Assembly (NCBI GenBank): GCA_012840395.1
Contig: DULL01000061.1
Span: 1 to 38,388, forward strand
Length of the DNA stretch: 38,388 bases
Origin: Clostridiaceae bacterium
GTDB lineage: Bacteria; Bacillota; Clostridia; Acetivibrionales; DULL01
Direction of reading: 5' to 3'
Positions 16,426 through 25,169 of this stretch are shown piece by piece (the first letter of the stretch is position 1; every line of letters begins with the position of its first letter). The position numbers were made by a program, and so were the translations under genes. Below the pieces are notes generated by a model. That model was not told the DNA's origin. It searched no databases and was given only the letters and a program-made list of their open reading frames with translations.

Positions 16426-18213
16426 TTACTTACTACTAATTCTATTTCTGATACTTCTGTCTGTATAATGAGTATGCAGAAGTTCATGGGATTTATGGCC
16501 TAAGGGTTTTATGAGGAATTCCTGGTAAAGTTTTGTGATAAATGGATTTTCATGCGACTTTCTAAGCTCTTTACCTTCATCTTCTTTATAAATTGCCTCT
16601 AGCCTTTTTAGCCTGATTTCATCGTTTGTAAGTCTGGGCTGTCCTCCTCCGCTTATGCATCCTCCCGGGCATCCCATCACTTCTATAAAATGATAGGGAG
16701 AGTTACCTTCGGCAATCTGGTTCATTAATTTAGCTGCGCCTTTTAAACCGCTGGTAACCGCAATTTTTAGCACTACCCCATCCAGGTATTTATACTCTTC
16801 AGTTGGGTTTTCGATTTTAAGTTCGGCAGTTTTTATTTGTTCAAAACCGGTAATAGGTGTGACGTGCAGCTTATCAAAAGGCAGTTCTCTTCCTGTAATT
16901 ACTTCATATACCGTCCTTATAGCCGCTTCCATTACGCCACCTGTAACAGCAAATATATCTGCTGCACCGGTAGAAAGGCCAAGGGGGCTGTCAAACCGGC
17001 TATCTTCCAGCTTAGTAAAATCAACTCCTGAATCCTTTATCATTTTTGCCAGTTCTCTTGTTGTAAGTACCGCGTCTACATTTCTGCAACCATTGTTTTT
17101 CATTTCAGGTCGGGTAATTTCAAATTTTTTGGCCGTGCAGGGCATAACTGAAACAACATATATATCCTCAGGTGCTATACCTAATTTTTGGGCGTAATAG
17201 GACTTAACCAGTGCACCCATCATCATATGAGGAGACTTGCAAGTGGATAAATGGTCCAGCTCTTGTGGGTAAGTATGCTCAATATATTTTATCCAACCAG
17301 GGCTGCAGCTGGTTATCATTGGTAATACTGCCTCTTTGCCGCTGAAAGCATTTTTGATTCTCTCCAGAAGTTCATGTCCTTCTTCAATTATTGTCAAATC
17401 AGCAGCAAAGTTAGTATCAAATACATCGTCAAATCCCATGTTCTTTAATGCAGTAACCATTTTGCCCGTCACAAGGGTACCAGGCTCATAACCGAATTCC
17501 TCACCCAGGGCTGCTCTTATTGCAGGAGCTGTCTGAACAACCACCCTTTTATTTTTATCGAAAATTGCCTGCCAAACCTCCTCAATTGAATCCCTTTCCT
17601 GTAAAGCACCTACAGGACATACAGCCACACACTGTCCACAGTATACACAATTTACGCTGTTTAGCTGCAGGTCTTCACCAGGACCGATAGTAGTTTCAAA
17701 GCCTCTGTTTTGAGCATTGAGTACTCCCACGCCCTGAATTTCATTACAAACAGTAACACATCTTCTGCACAGAACACATTTGGAAAGATCTCTCATAATA
17801 GATGGAGATGAACTATCACATGGTTTAGAAGACATCTCTCCTTCAAACCTGGATTCATCAACCTGTATCAACTCACCAAGTTTTTGAAGCTCACAGTTCT
17901 GATTTCTCCTGCAGCTAAGGCAATTTTTGGGGTGATCAGAAAGCATTAGCTCATATAAAACCTTCCTTGCTTTTCTCACTCTTTCAGTATTGGTATGAAC
18001 CACCATACCTTCCTGTACCTCTACCATACATGATGCCTGTAAGTTCTTGGCTCCCTCAACTTCCACAACACATATTCTGCAGGAACCAATTTGATGCACG
18101 TCTTCCAGGTAGCAAAAGTGGGGAATGAGAATATTATTTCTTTTCGCCGCCTCTAAAATTGTGGTCCCTTTTTCCACGGTAATTTTTTTATTATTAATCG
18201 TTAAATTTACCAT
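16426..18213 (-). CDS. hydA: [FeFe]-hydrogenase catalytic subunit HydA
   Basis: HydA makes or splits H2 at the H-cluster. Residues are numbered from the ATG two codons upstream of the chosen start. It has a [2Fe-2S] domain (C36, C47, C50, C64), a His/Cys cluster (H96, C100, C103, C109), two [4Fe-4S] sites (C148, C151, C154, C158 and C191, C194, C197, C201) and the H-cluster motifs L1 TSCSPGW (C305), L2 MPCTAKK (C361) and L3 MGCPGGC (C517, C521). L1 has Ser where many enzymes have the proton-relay Cys. The ATG at 18213 has GGAGG eight bases upstream, and the outer ATG (18219) is too close to it. It is last of hydC-hydB-hydA and lies two bases after hydB. Confidence 0.95.
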   Translation of the reverse strand: MVNLTINNKKITVEKGTTILEAAKRNNILIPHFCYLEDVHQIGSCRICVVEVEGAKNLQASCMVEVQEGMVVHTNTERVRKARKVLYELMLSDHPKNCLSCRRNQNCELQKLGELIQVDESRFEGEMSSKPCDSSSPSIMRDLSKCVLCRRCVTVCNEIQGVGVLNAQNRGFETTIGPGEDLQLNSVNCVYCGQCVAVCPVGALQERDSIEEVWQAIFDKNKRVVVQTAPAIRAALGEEFGYEPGTLVTGKMVTALKNMGFDDVFDTNFAADLTIIEEGHELLERIKNAFSGKEAVLPMITSCSPGWIKYIEHTYPQELDHLSTCKSPHMMMGALVKSYYAQKLGIAPEDIYVVSVMPCTAKKFEITRPEMKNNGCRNVDAVLTTRELAKMIKDSGVDFTKLEDSRFDSPLGLSTGAADIFAVTGGVMEAAIRTVYEVITGRELPFDKLHVTPITGFEQIKTAELKIENPTEEYKYLDGVVLKIAVTSGLKGAAKLMNQIAEGNSPYHFIEVMGCPGGCISGGGQPRLTNDEIRLKRLEAIYKEDEGKELRKSHENPFITKLYQEFLIKPLGHKSHELLHTHYTDRSIRNRISSK

Positions 18214-18215
18214 AA

Positions 18216-21200
18216 TCATACCCTCCTGTCACATCTTAGGCATCTCATAGCTTCTGCAATGGCATTAAGTCTGTGGAAACCTAAAACAACTTCATCAAAA
18301 GATTTTTTCCTATCTTCTACATCAAGATATTTCATAGGAAATCTTTCATGTTCGATTATTTCTTTTTCATCAGAAGGCAACGGTATGTCAATATCTTCAC
18401 CGGTATTCAGTATACCTTTGCCTCCCAGATATTTATCAATGGATTTTGCGGCGTTCTTGCCATCTGCAATTGCAGTTATTACCGTATCAGAACCTCTTAT
18501 TACGTCTCCTCCTGCAAATACTCCTTTCATTTTCGTCATTAATGTATCTTTATTGGTTACAAATGTGCCCCATTTTGTAACCTCTACTTCGTCCTTGTTT
18601 ATAAAAGGCAGGTCGGAGTATTGGCTTACGGCAGGAATTACAGTATCAACTTCAATAAAGAAATTTGAACCGGGGATTTCCTTGGGTTTTCTTCTTCCGC
18701 TGGAATCAAACTCTTTTAGCTCCATCCTTACACATTCTATTTTTTCTACATCGGTATCTCCTATAAATCTAACCGGAGCTGCCAGAGTTATTATTTTGAT
18801 TCCTTCCTCAAGAGCTTCCTGAATTTCCCGGCGGTCTGCAGGCATATCATTCATTTCTCTCCTGTATACGATTGTGACGTCCTCCGCTCCCAGCCTTAAG
18901 GCAACTCTTGCGGCATCAATAGCTGTATTTCCGCCTCCTATTACTGCCACACGTTTACCTATGTTTACTTTCCTGCCCAGGTTAACATCCCTGAGAAAAT
19001 CTAATCCATAGTATATTCCTTTGAGGTCTTCACCAGGGATATTTATCCTATGGGAGAATTGGGTACCTGTGGCAATATATATCGCATCATAATTATTCCT
19101 GAGGTAATAGAAGGTAATATCTGTTCCTACCTCAGTATTCAAATGAATATTTACGCCTGCCTGTTCAATCATTTTTATTTCTTTCTCAAGAATATGTGTG
19201 GGAAGCCTGTACTCAGGTATTCCAAAAGCCAGAATACCACCGGCTACCGGCTGGGATTCATATACATCAACATGATATCCCAACCTTGCTAAATAGTAAC
19301 CACAGGTCAGACCTGAGGGGCCAGCGCCTATTATAGCAACTTTTTTATTGTTTTTGGGGAAAACAAGGTCCATATACGGCTCTTCGTTATTCAGTACATA
19401 ATCAGCTACATACCTTTTCAAATCAGAAATTGCGATAGGCTCATCCAGTTGTGCTCTTCTGCATTTGCTTTCACAGGGATGAGTGCACACTCTGCCACAA
19501 ATTGCAGGAAAAGGATTTTCTTTTCTTACCAGATTATATGCATCCCGTATTCTTCCTGCAGCAATTAATGCTACATAACCAGGAACATTAACTCCTGCAG
19601 GGCAGGCATTCTGACACGGGGATATGAACAGGTCCGCACATACTCCGGCTCTGCAATGCTTGTTTTTTATGTGTTCTTCATATTCCTCTCTGAAATATTT
19701 TATGGTACTAAGCACCGGATTGGGGGCAGTCTGGCCCAGTCCGCACATGGCTGTATCCTTTATAATCTCTCCTAATTCCTCAAGTTTTTCGATATCTCCC
19801 TCTCTGCCTTCACCTTTTGTGATTCTTTCAAGTATTTCAAGCATTCTTTTGGTACCAAGCCTGCAGGCTATACATTTACCACAGGATTCATCCTGAACAA
19901 ACTCCATAAAATATTTAGCCATATCAACCATGCAGGTATCCTCATCCATGCTGATAAGGCCACCGGAGCCCATTATGGAGCCGAGTTTTGCAAGAGAGTC
20001 ATAATCCATGGGTGTGTTCAGGTACTCTGTAGTAATACATCCTCCTGAGGGTCCACCTGTTTGAGCAGCTTTAAATGCCTTTCCTCCGGGTACTCCGCCG
20101 CCTATGTCGAATATAACGTCTCCAAGGCTTATTCCCATGGGCACTTCCACAAGTCCGGTATTGTTTATATCCCCTGCAAGTGCAAATACCTTGGTACCCT
20201 TGCTCTTCTCTGTGCCGTATTTACGGAACCACTCGTTTCCGTTGATAATTATGGTGGGTATGTTGGCATAGGTTTCTACATTGCAGATTATTGTAGGTTT
20301 ACCAAACAGACCGCTTTGGAACGGGAATGGAGGTTTTTGCCTCGGCTCTCCTCTTTTGCCTTCAACCGATGCCATCAGGGCTGTTTCTTCTCCGCATACA
20401 AAAGCGCCTGCTCCAATTCTTATTTCTATATCAAAATCAAAGCCTTTCTGGAATATGTCCTTTCCGAGAATCCCATATTTTCTGGCTTTCTTTACAGCAT
20501 TCTCAAACCTTTCAATAGCAAGGGGGTATTCTGCTCTTACATATATAAATCCTTTTTTTGCCCCAATCGCATACCCTGCTATCATCATGCCTTCAATTAT
20601 CAGATGGGGATCTCCTTCGAGAATGCTTCTGTCCATAAAAGCTCCAGGGTCACCTTCATCAGCATTGCAAACAATATATTTCTCAGGTCCCGGTGCATTC
20701 AATCCTGCTTCTAACTTAATGCCGGTAGGAAATCCTCCACCTCCGCGACCTCTCAAACCGGATTTTTTTATTTCCTCTACCACTTGTCGGGGACTATTCT
20801 CTGAAAGGGCTTTTTCTATTGCAAAATAACCGTCATTTGCAATATATTCCTCAATTGAGTCGTAATCGATTCGTCCACAGTTTTTTAGTGAAATTTTAAC
20901 CTGCCTGGTGAAAAAAGGAATGTCCTTGATGTAGGGTATATGCTCTCCGGAGTTCTTATCCTTGTAGGTGTTTTGAATTCTTATTTTGCCATCTATTAAA
21001 TGTGAATAAATAATAGGTTGTATATCAGCTGCTTTCAATTTCGTATATATTACACCTTCCGGATATATTACCATCACAGGACCAAGGTCGCAGACTCCTA
21101 TACATCCTGTCCGTACTACAAGGGTATCTTTTTCTATATTAAAATTTCTTAATGTATCCTGAAGGGCTTCATATACCTCCTGACAATCCGAAGATATGCA

Positions 21201-21311
21201 GCCTGCTCCTGAACACACTAATATTTTATATTTATAGCCTGAAACATAATTATTATATTCTTCTTTTATCCTAATAAGATCTTCTTTTGTCCTGATGTGA
21301 AGCTCCTGCAT
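18216..21311 (-). CDS. hydB: HydB: NuoF-like subunit fused to a GltD/NfnB-like flavoprotein
   Basis: This 1031-residue protein is the flavin subunit of the hydrogenase complex. Its modules are a thioredoxin-like [2Fe-2S] domain (C33, C38, C70, C74); a NuoF-like FMN/NADH core (GLRGRGGGGFPTG 185-197, CNADEGDPGAFMDR 215-228) with a [4Fe-4S] site (C477, C480, C483, C523); and a cysteine-rich Fer4_20-type region (C553 to C617). A GltD/NfnB-like domain follows, with an FAD motif (IIGAGPSGL 660-668) and an NAD(P) motif (VIGGGNTAIDAAR 790-802), ending CLRC (1024-1027). Ordinary HydB ends with two ferredoxin clusters instead. The fusion suggests a second nucleotide site, perhaps for NADPH. It ends in a TGA overlapping the outer ATG of hydA. 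Confidence 0.92.
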   Translation of the reverse strand: MQELHIRTKEDLIRIKEEYNNYVSGYKYKILVCSGAGCISSDCQEVYEALQDTLRNFNIEKDTLVVRTGCIGVCDLGPVMVIYPEGVIYTKLKAADIQPIIYSHLIDGKIRIQNTYKDKNSGEHIPYIKDIPFFTRQVKISLKNCGRIDYDSIEEYIANDGYFAIEKALSENSPRQVVEEIKKSGLRGRGGGGFPTGIKLEAGLNAPGPEKYIVCNADEGDPGAFMDRSILEGDPHLIIEGMMIAGYAIGAKKGFIYVRAEYPLAIERFENAVKKARKYGILGKDIFQKGFDFDIEIRIGAGAFVCGEETALMASVEGKRGEPRQKPPFPFQSGLFGKPTIICNVETYANIPTIIINGNEWFRKYGTEKSKGTKVFALAGDINNTGLVEVPMGISLGDVIFDIGGGVPGGKAFKAAQTGGPSGGCITTEYLNTPMDYDSLAKLGSIMGSGGLISMDEDTCMVDMAKYFMEFVQDESCGKCIACRLGTKRMLEILERITKGEGREGDIEKLEELGEIIKDTAMCGLGQTAPNPVLSTIKYFREEYEEHIKNKHCRAGVCADLFISPCQNACPAGVNVPGYVALIAAGRIRDAYNLVRKENPFPAICGRVCTHPCESKCRRAQLDEPIAISDLKRYVADYVLNNEEPYMDLVFPKNNKKVAIIGAGPSGLTCGYYLARLGYHVDVYESQPVAGGILAFGIPEYRLPTHILEKEIKMIEQAGVNIHLNTEVGTDITFYYLRNNYDAIYIATGTQFSHRINIPGEDLKGIYYGLDFLRDVNLGRKVNIGKRVAVIGGGNTAIDAARVALRLGAEDVTIVYRREMNDMPADRREIQEALEEGIKIITLAAPVRFIGDTDVEKIECVRMELKEFDSSGRRKPKEIPGSNFFIEVDTVIPAVSQYSDLPFINKDEVEVTKWGTFVTNKDTLMTKMKGVFAGGDVIRGSDTVITAIADGKNAAKSIDKYLGGKGILNTGEDIDIPLPSDEKEIIEHERFPMKYLDVEDRKKSFDEVVLGFHRLNAIAEAMRCLRCDRRV

Positions 21312-21325
21312 TGTAATCCCCCCAA

Positions 21326-21826
21326 TTAGTTATACTTATTAATAATTACATGAAGTTTATCAGGATTTACTTGTTTATAGACTTTATCGTTAATTGTCAT
21401 TGCCGGTGCCAGGCCGCATGCTCCTATACACCGCATGACTTCAAGGGTGAACCTTCCATCCTCCGTGGTGCCTCCTACATCAATATCAAGGAGCTCCTTC
21501 AATCTTTGAATAATCTGTTTACCGCCTCTTACATAACAGGCAGTTCCCAGACATACTCTTATGGTATTCCTACCTCTGGGCTTGGTCGAAAAAAATGAAT
21601 AAAAGGAAACTACACCAGAAACTTTAGATAATGGTATCTGCAATCTTTCAGCGATAAACTGCTGTACTTCCATAGGAAGATAGCCAAAAATCCCCTGGGC
21701 GTAATGAAGGATTTGAATAAGGCAATCTTCTCTATAGCCATACTCTTTAATTAGTTCATCAACCCTTTCGTATTTTTCTTTTTCTGTCTCTTTTTTGCAT
21801 GCACATTGGCTACTCTGAACGCTCAT
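21326..21826 (-). CDS. hydC: HydC: NuoE-like [2Fe-2S] subunit
   Basis: This 166-residue protein matches the NuoE/HydC family of thioredoxin-like ferredoxins, which relay electrons in NADH-linked hydrogenases. An N-terminal helical part (about 15-75) precedes the thioredoxin-like fold with the [2Fe-2S] ligands C92, C97, C133 and C137 (CLGTAC and CIGAC). Two extra cysteines sit near the N-terminus (C8 and C10). An AGGAGTG ribosome-binding site precedes the ATG. It is the first gene of the operon and is followed 14 bases later by hydB. Confidence 0.94.
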   Translation of the reverse strand: MSVQSSQCACKKETEKEKYERVDELIKEYGYREDCLIQILHYAQGIFGYLPMEVQQFIAERLQIPLSKVSGVVSFYSFFSTKPRGRNTIRVCLGTACYVRGGKQIIQRLKELLDIDVGGTTEDGRFTLEVMRCIGACGLAPAMTINDKVYKQVNPDKLHVIINKYN

Positions 21827-22002
21827 ATAATCACTCCTATACTTTAATATTGATAAAATTATTTTGAGGCTTTTATGCTGAGCACATGCTGCTAGATTAT
21901 ACAGAGGGCTATGAAGTAGTTTTCTGAGTATGTATTTAAGTGTATTTATTAAGTATATTAAAGTGCATTATTGAGAGCAAAAATATTTTAAAAGTATGTT
22001 TA

Positions 22003-22027
22003 TTTTTTAACAATCATTGTCAAAAAA
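22003..22027. promoter_or_regulatory. Palindrome over the likely -35 of the hyd operon
   Basis: A 25-bp imperfect palindrome centred on 22015 has inner arms ACAAT and ATTGT and outer runs TTTTTT and AAAAAA. Read leftward it contains TTGACA (22018-22023), the best -35 upstream of hydC; a -10 is poor (CATACT with 19-base spacing). A redox regulator such as Rex is plausible for this operon, but the site is not a clear Rex consensus. Confidence 0.35.
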
Positions 22028-22068
22028 ATAACATATTAGGGCAAATAAAAATTTTTTTCTAATTACAA

Positions 22069-22335
22069 TTAGTAAGAATAATTTTCTATAACCCTACTTT
22101 GTATTTTTGCTGCATCCATTACTTTGTCCATAATTATTCTATAGATATCGCAGAGTGAATCTTGCAGATCAAAGAAGTTTTTGATTTCTTTTAGTTTTCT
22201 TTCATTAAAATTACTTAAGTCGGCTAAATCAATTTCCATACCTTTATCACTGGAGCATAGTTGAAAAATTCCTTTATATACGTAGAAATCCTCAGTTATA
22301 TTAAGGTTTACTACTTTAAGGTTTTTACAATACAC
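22069..22335 (-). CDS. Hypothetical protein, 88 residues
   Basis: This short acidic/hydrophobic protein has no family I recognise. Its middle is rich in charged residues (NFNERKLKEIKNFFDLQDSL), and the C-terminal third looks helical. The frame is open to a TTG at 22350, but that region is itself the ribosome-binding site (GGAGGGAAGG). The GTG at 22335, eight bases after GGAGG, is the likely start. It lies upstream of the hydrogenase operon on the same strand, separated by about 240 bases with a likely hyd promoter, so a functional link is not shown. Confidence 0.65.
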   Translation of the reverse strand: MYCKNLKVVNLNITEDFYVYKGIFQLCSSDKGMEIDLADLSNFNERKLKEIKNFFDLQDSLCDIYRIIMDKVMDAAKIQSRVIENYSY

Positions 22336-22926
22336 TTTCCTTCCCTCCAAAATATCATTTTATTTTTTATATTTTGGCATGAAACTTATGCGAAGTCATA
22401 ATGTGTATTCAAAAATGCCATTAAACGAACCCTGAAATGTTGTTTATTAACGAATATTCCTAGGAGGATTCCAAAGTAGCGGCTACTTATGAGGATTACT
22501 TATTGCCGACTTCCAGTGAATTTAACCATGAAGCAGATTTAAGTGAATATTAATACCTATTTATATTATACTACGCTGTCTTATAGAAAATATATTGTTC
22601 AAAAAAAAATACATGTTAACAATGAATGTAATAACGACTGTATGTTAATATTATCACAAACAAAAGACTTATGCAACTATTTTTCTATGAATTTATTAAT
22701 AATTATTTTGTTTTAAATTGTATAAATTTTCGTACATACTATATATTACGCTAATTCAAATCATGGATGATATTCCTTAACGTTCCAAATATGCTTATAT
22801 TCACCTTTTTGTATGAATTATCATATTATACTTATGTTCATTGTTTTATTTAGTACTGCAAAAAGGCAGGACATCTGTAGTTATAATTGGTCAATGACAG
22901 CGGCGGTATTTTAAAGGAATCGAGGC
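22336..22926. other. Intergenic region with a possible decayed ORF
   Basis: This gap separates the divergent hypothetical gene and the decarboxylase. On the plus strand, 22437-22553 reads as a coding-like frame interrupted by one TAG (22461); after that stop it translates to an acidic stretch ending EADLSEY. It may be a remnant or chance. The rest is AT-rich with no recognised RNA. Confidence 0.35.
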
Positions 22927-24441
22927 TTGACAATAACTATGGACCAAAATAAAACTCCGCTTTTTGATGCTATAAAAAGATATGTCAGTAATAATATAAT
23001 ACCCTTTCATGTGCCGGGGCATAAACATGGAAGAGGCCTGACAGAATTTAGAGATTATGTGGGCGAAGTGGTACTTCACATGGATGTAAATGGAATGGAG
23101 GATCTGGATTATGCTAATAATCCAACAGGTGTCATCTTTGAAGCTGAAAAACTAATGGCACAAGCATATGGCGCTAAAGATGCTTTTTTTCTTGTAAATG
23201 GAACAACTTCCGGTGTTCAAACCATGATAATGAGTGCCTGCGAACCTGGAAATAAAATTATTATACCCCGCAATGCCCATAAGTCTATAATTGGAGGAGT
23301 AATTTTAAGCGGAGCAATACCGGTATTTGTGCAACCTGAAATAAACAAAAACCTTGGTATTGCCATGGGAGTACCTGTAGAAAATATTAAATCAGCAATT
23401 AATAAGAATCCTCATTCCAAAGCTGTGCTTATAATAAATCCTACTTACTATGGTGTCGTATCAGATATAAAATCAATAATATCGATTGCTCATATGCACA
23501 AAATGGTGGTTCTGGCTGATGAAGCCCATGGAGCCCACATGCCTTTCCATAGCGGCTTTCCGGTTTCAGCAATAGAAGCTGGGGCAGATTTAAGCGCAAT
23601 CAGTATGCATAAAACCGCTGGTTCGTTAACTCAAAGTTCTGCTCTTCTTTTAAACAGCAATATTATATCCCGCGACAGGGTCAGGCAGGTTTTAAATCTT
23701 ACATATACCTCAAGTGCATCATATCTGTTAATGTGTTCACTGGATGCGGCAAGAAAGCAAATGGTTATGAGAGGAAAAGAGCTTCTGGAAAATGCTCTGC
23801 AACTTGCAAGATGGTCTAGAAACCAGCTTAACAATATTGAGGGAATATATGCTTTTGGCAAAGAAATTACAGGCACCCCAGGGTGTTTTGATTTTGATGA
23901 AACAAAATTAGGGATTAATGTACGTAATCTTGGTTACACAGGCTACCAAATAGAATCTATTTTAAGAAAACAATATAACATACAGGTGGAAATGTCTGAC
24001 TTATATAATATTCTGGCTTTGATCACAATAGGAGACAGAAAGGAAGATGTAGAAGCTTTAGTGAATGCTTTCAAAGATATATCATTAAAATCAAAAATCA
24101 AAGAACTCAAAAATTCTACTATTATACCTCCAAACCCAGAAATGATAGTTTCACCTCGTGATGCTTTCTACAGCAATAAAAAGGTAGTCAGCTTGGAAGC
24201 GGCCGAAGGTGAAATTGCAGGAGAAATGATTATGGCATATCCGCCAGGAATACCTGTAATATGCCTTGGAGAAAGAATTACTAAGGATATAATAGACTAT
24301 ATTAAAATATTAAAGGAAGAAAAGTGCCAGCTTCAGGGTACTGCGGATCCCTTTGTAGAACATATTAGTGTCCTGGGTACCAAGGAAGGGGATTTAAATA
24401 ATCATAATAATGCCAAGAATGACCAATACAGCACCCATTAG
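22927..24441 (+). CDS. Orn/Lys/Arg decarboxylase-fold PLP enzyme
   Basis: This 504-residue pyridoxal-phosphate enzyme belongs to the group of small Gram-positive Orn/Lys/Arg decarboxylases (like Bacillus SpeA and YaaO), probably making agmatine or cadaverine. It has the N-terminal motif PFHVPGHKHG (26-35), the cofactor segment VLADEAHGAH (195-204) and the cofactor lysine K229 in SMHKTAGSLTQSS; the C-terminal domain carries AYPPGIPVICLGERIT. The start at TTG 22927 has AGGAA seven bases upstream; an ATG at 22939 is the alternative. Its last 48 bases overlap the 3' end of the opposite-strand EamA gene. Substrate cannot be decided from sequence alone. Confidence 0.88.
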   Translation: MTITMDQNKTPLFDAIKRYVSNNIIPFHVPGHKHGRGLTEFRDYVGEVVLHMDVNGMEDLDYANNPTGVIFEAEKLMAQAYGAKDAFFLVNGTTSGVQTMIMSACEPGNKIIIPRNAHKSIIGGVILSGAIPVFVQPEINKNLGIAMGVPVENIKSAINKNPHSKAVLIINPTYYGVVSDIKSIISIAHMHKMVVLADEAHGAHMPFHSGFPVSAIEAGADLSAISMHKTAGSLTQSSALLLNSNIISRDRVRQVLNLTYTSSASYLLMCSLDAARKQMVMRGKELLENALQLARWSRNQLNNIEGIYAFGKEITGTPGCFDFDETKLGINVRNLGYTGYQIESILRKQYNIQVEMSDLYNILALITIGDRKEDVEALVNAFKDISLKSKIKELKNSTIIPPNPEMIVSPRDAFYSNKKVVSLEAAEGEIAGEMIMAYPPGIPVICLGERITKDIIDYIKILKEEKCQLQGTADPFVEHISVLGTKEGDLNNHNNAKNDQYSTH

Positions 24442-24807
24442 TCTGATAAATGTTATTTTCTCTCCCAGAAATATGGCAGCAAAAACCAGAGTTACAAGTG
24501 GGGAACTAGACATGATAATTGTAACCAGGGACACTTCTCCCCTTTTCACTGCTGCAAAATAGGCCAAATCACCTATTAGTGTGGCAAGGACTGCCTCAAT
24601 GGCAATACAAAGCCATCCATTTATATTTATATTTTTGATATCTGGGAAATTTCCGCTAAAGGTACTCCATATCAATATCACGCATGCAGCGAACAAAGTT
24701 CTGATTGTTAAACCCGTTACCGAATTTACATTTCTTAATGCAAGCTTTGCAAATATTGGTGCAATTCCCCAGCATACCATTCCAAATAATGCCAATAGGA
24801 ATACCAT
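24394..24807 (-). CDS. Half-size EamA-family membrane protein
   Basis: This 137-residue protein has a single EamA repeat with about five hydrophobic helices, instead of the ten of full drug/metabolite transporters. It starts MVFLLALFGMVCWGIAPIFA, ends with the family pattern AAIFLGEKITFIRLMGAVLVILGI, and would need to form dimers. The frame is open to 24855, but the ATG at 24807 has GGAG ten bases upstream and a family-typical start, so it is used here. It is convergent with the decarboxylase and overlaps it by 48 bases. Substrate is unknown. Confidence 0.85.
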   Translation of the reverse strand: MVFLLALFGMVCWGIAPIFAKLALRNVNSVTGLTIRTLFAACVILIWSTFSGNFPDIKNININGWLCIAIEAVLATLIGDLAYFAAVKRGEVSLVTIIMSSSPLVTLVFAAIFLGEKITFIRLMGAVLVILGIIMII

Positions 24808-25169
24808 AACTTTTTTTCTCCAAATTGACTTTTTAAAAAATTTATTCATAAGCAATAATGTGTTGTCTTATTTCCTATAACATGAAATTATGCCTTATAT
24901 TAACTATTTAGTACTAATTCATTAAAATTAACGGAAAATGTTTTTCTTTATGTAATGATTTGATATGCGATGAAATGCTTTTCATATGCAATAAACTTTT
25001 TCATTTGCAATAAAATAATGTCTGAATAAAGGAAATGATTAATGGTATTTAATGATAGCATTAAATAAACTGCTTATACAAATAATAATTAAAGCTCATA
25101 AATGCAATTTGTTTTTAATTTATTTACTACTATATGACAATAATCATTCAATATCAGGGGGTTTTTATA
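24808..25169. other. Intergenic region with three spaced direct repeats
   Basis: Between the divergent EamA and VanW genes, three similar words lie at 24963-24975 (ATATGCGATGAAA), 24984-24995 (ATATGCAATAAA) and 25003-25014 (ATTTGCAATAAA). Spacing is 21 and 19 bases, near two DNA turns. They may bind a regulator of either gene. No gene is seen. Confidence 0.45.

Noticed and set aside
20061..20714. A 217-codon open frame on the plus strand inside hydB
   Set aside because: It is antisense to the well-conserved NuoF domain and has no family features.
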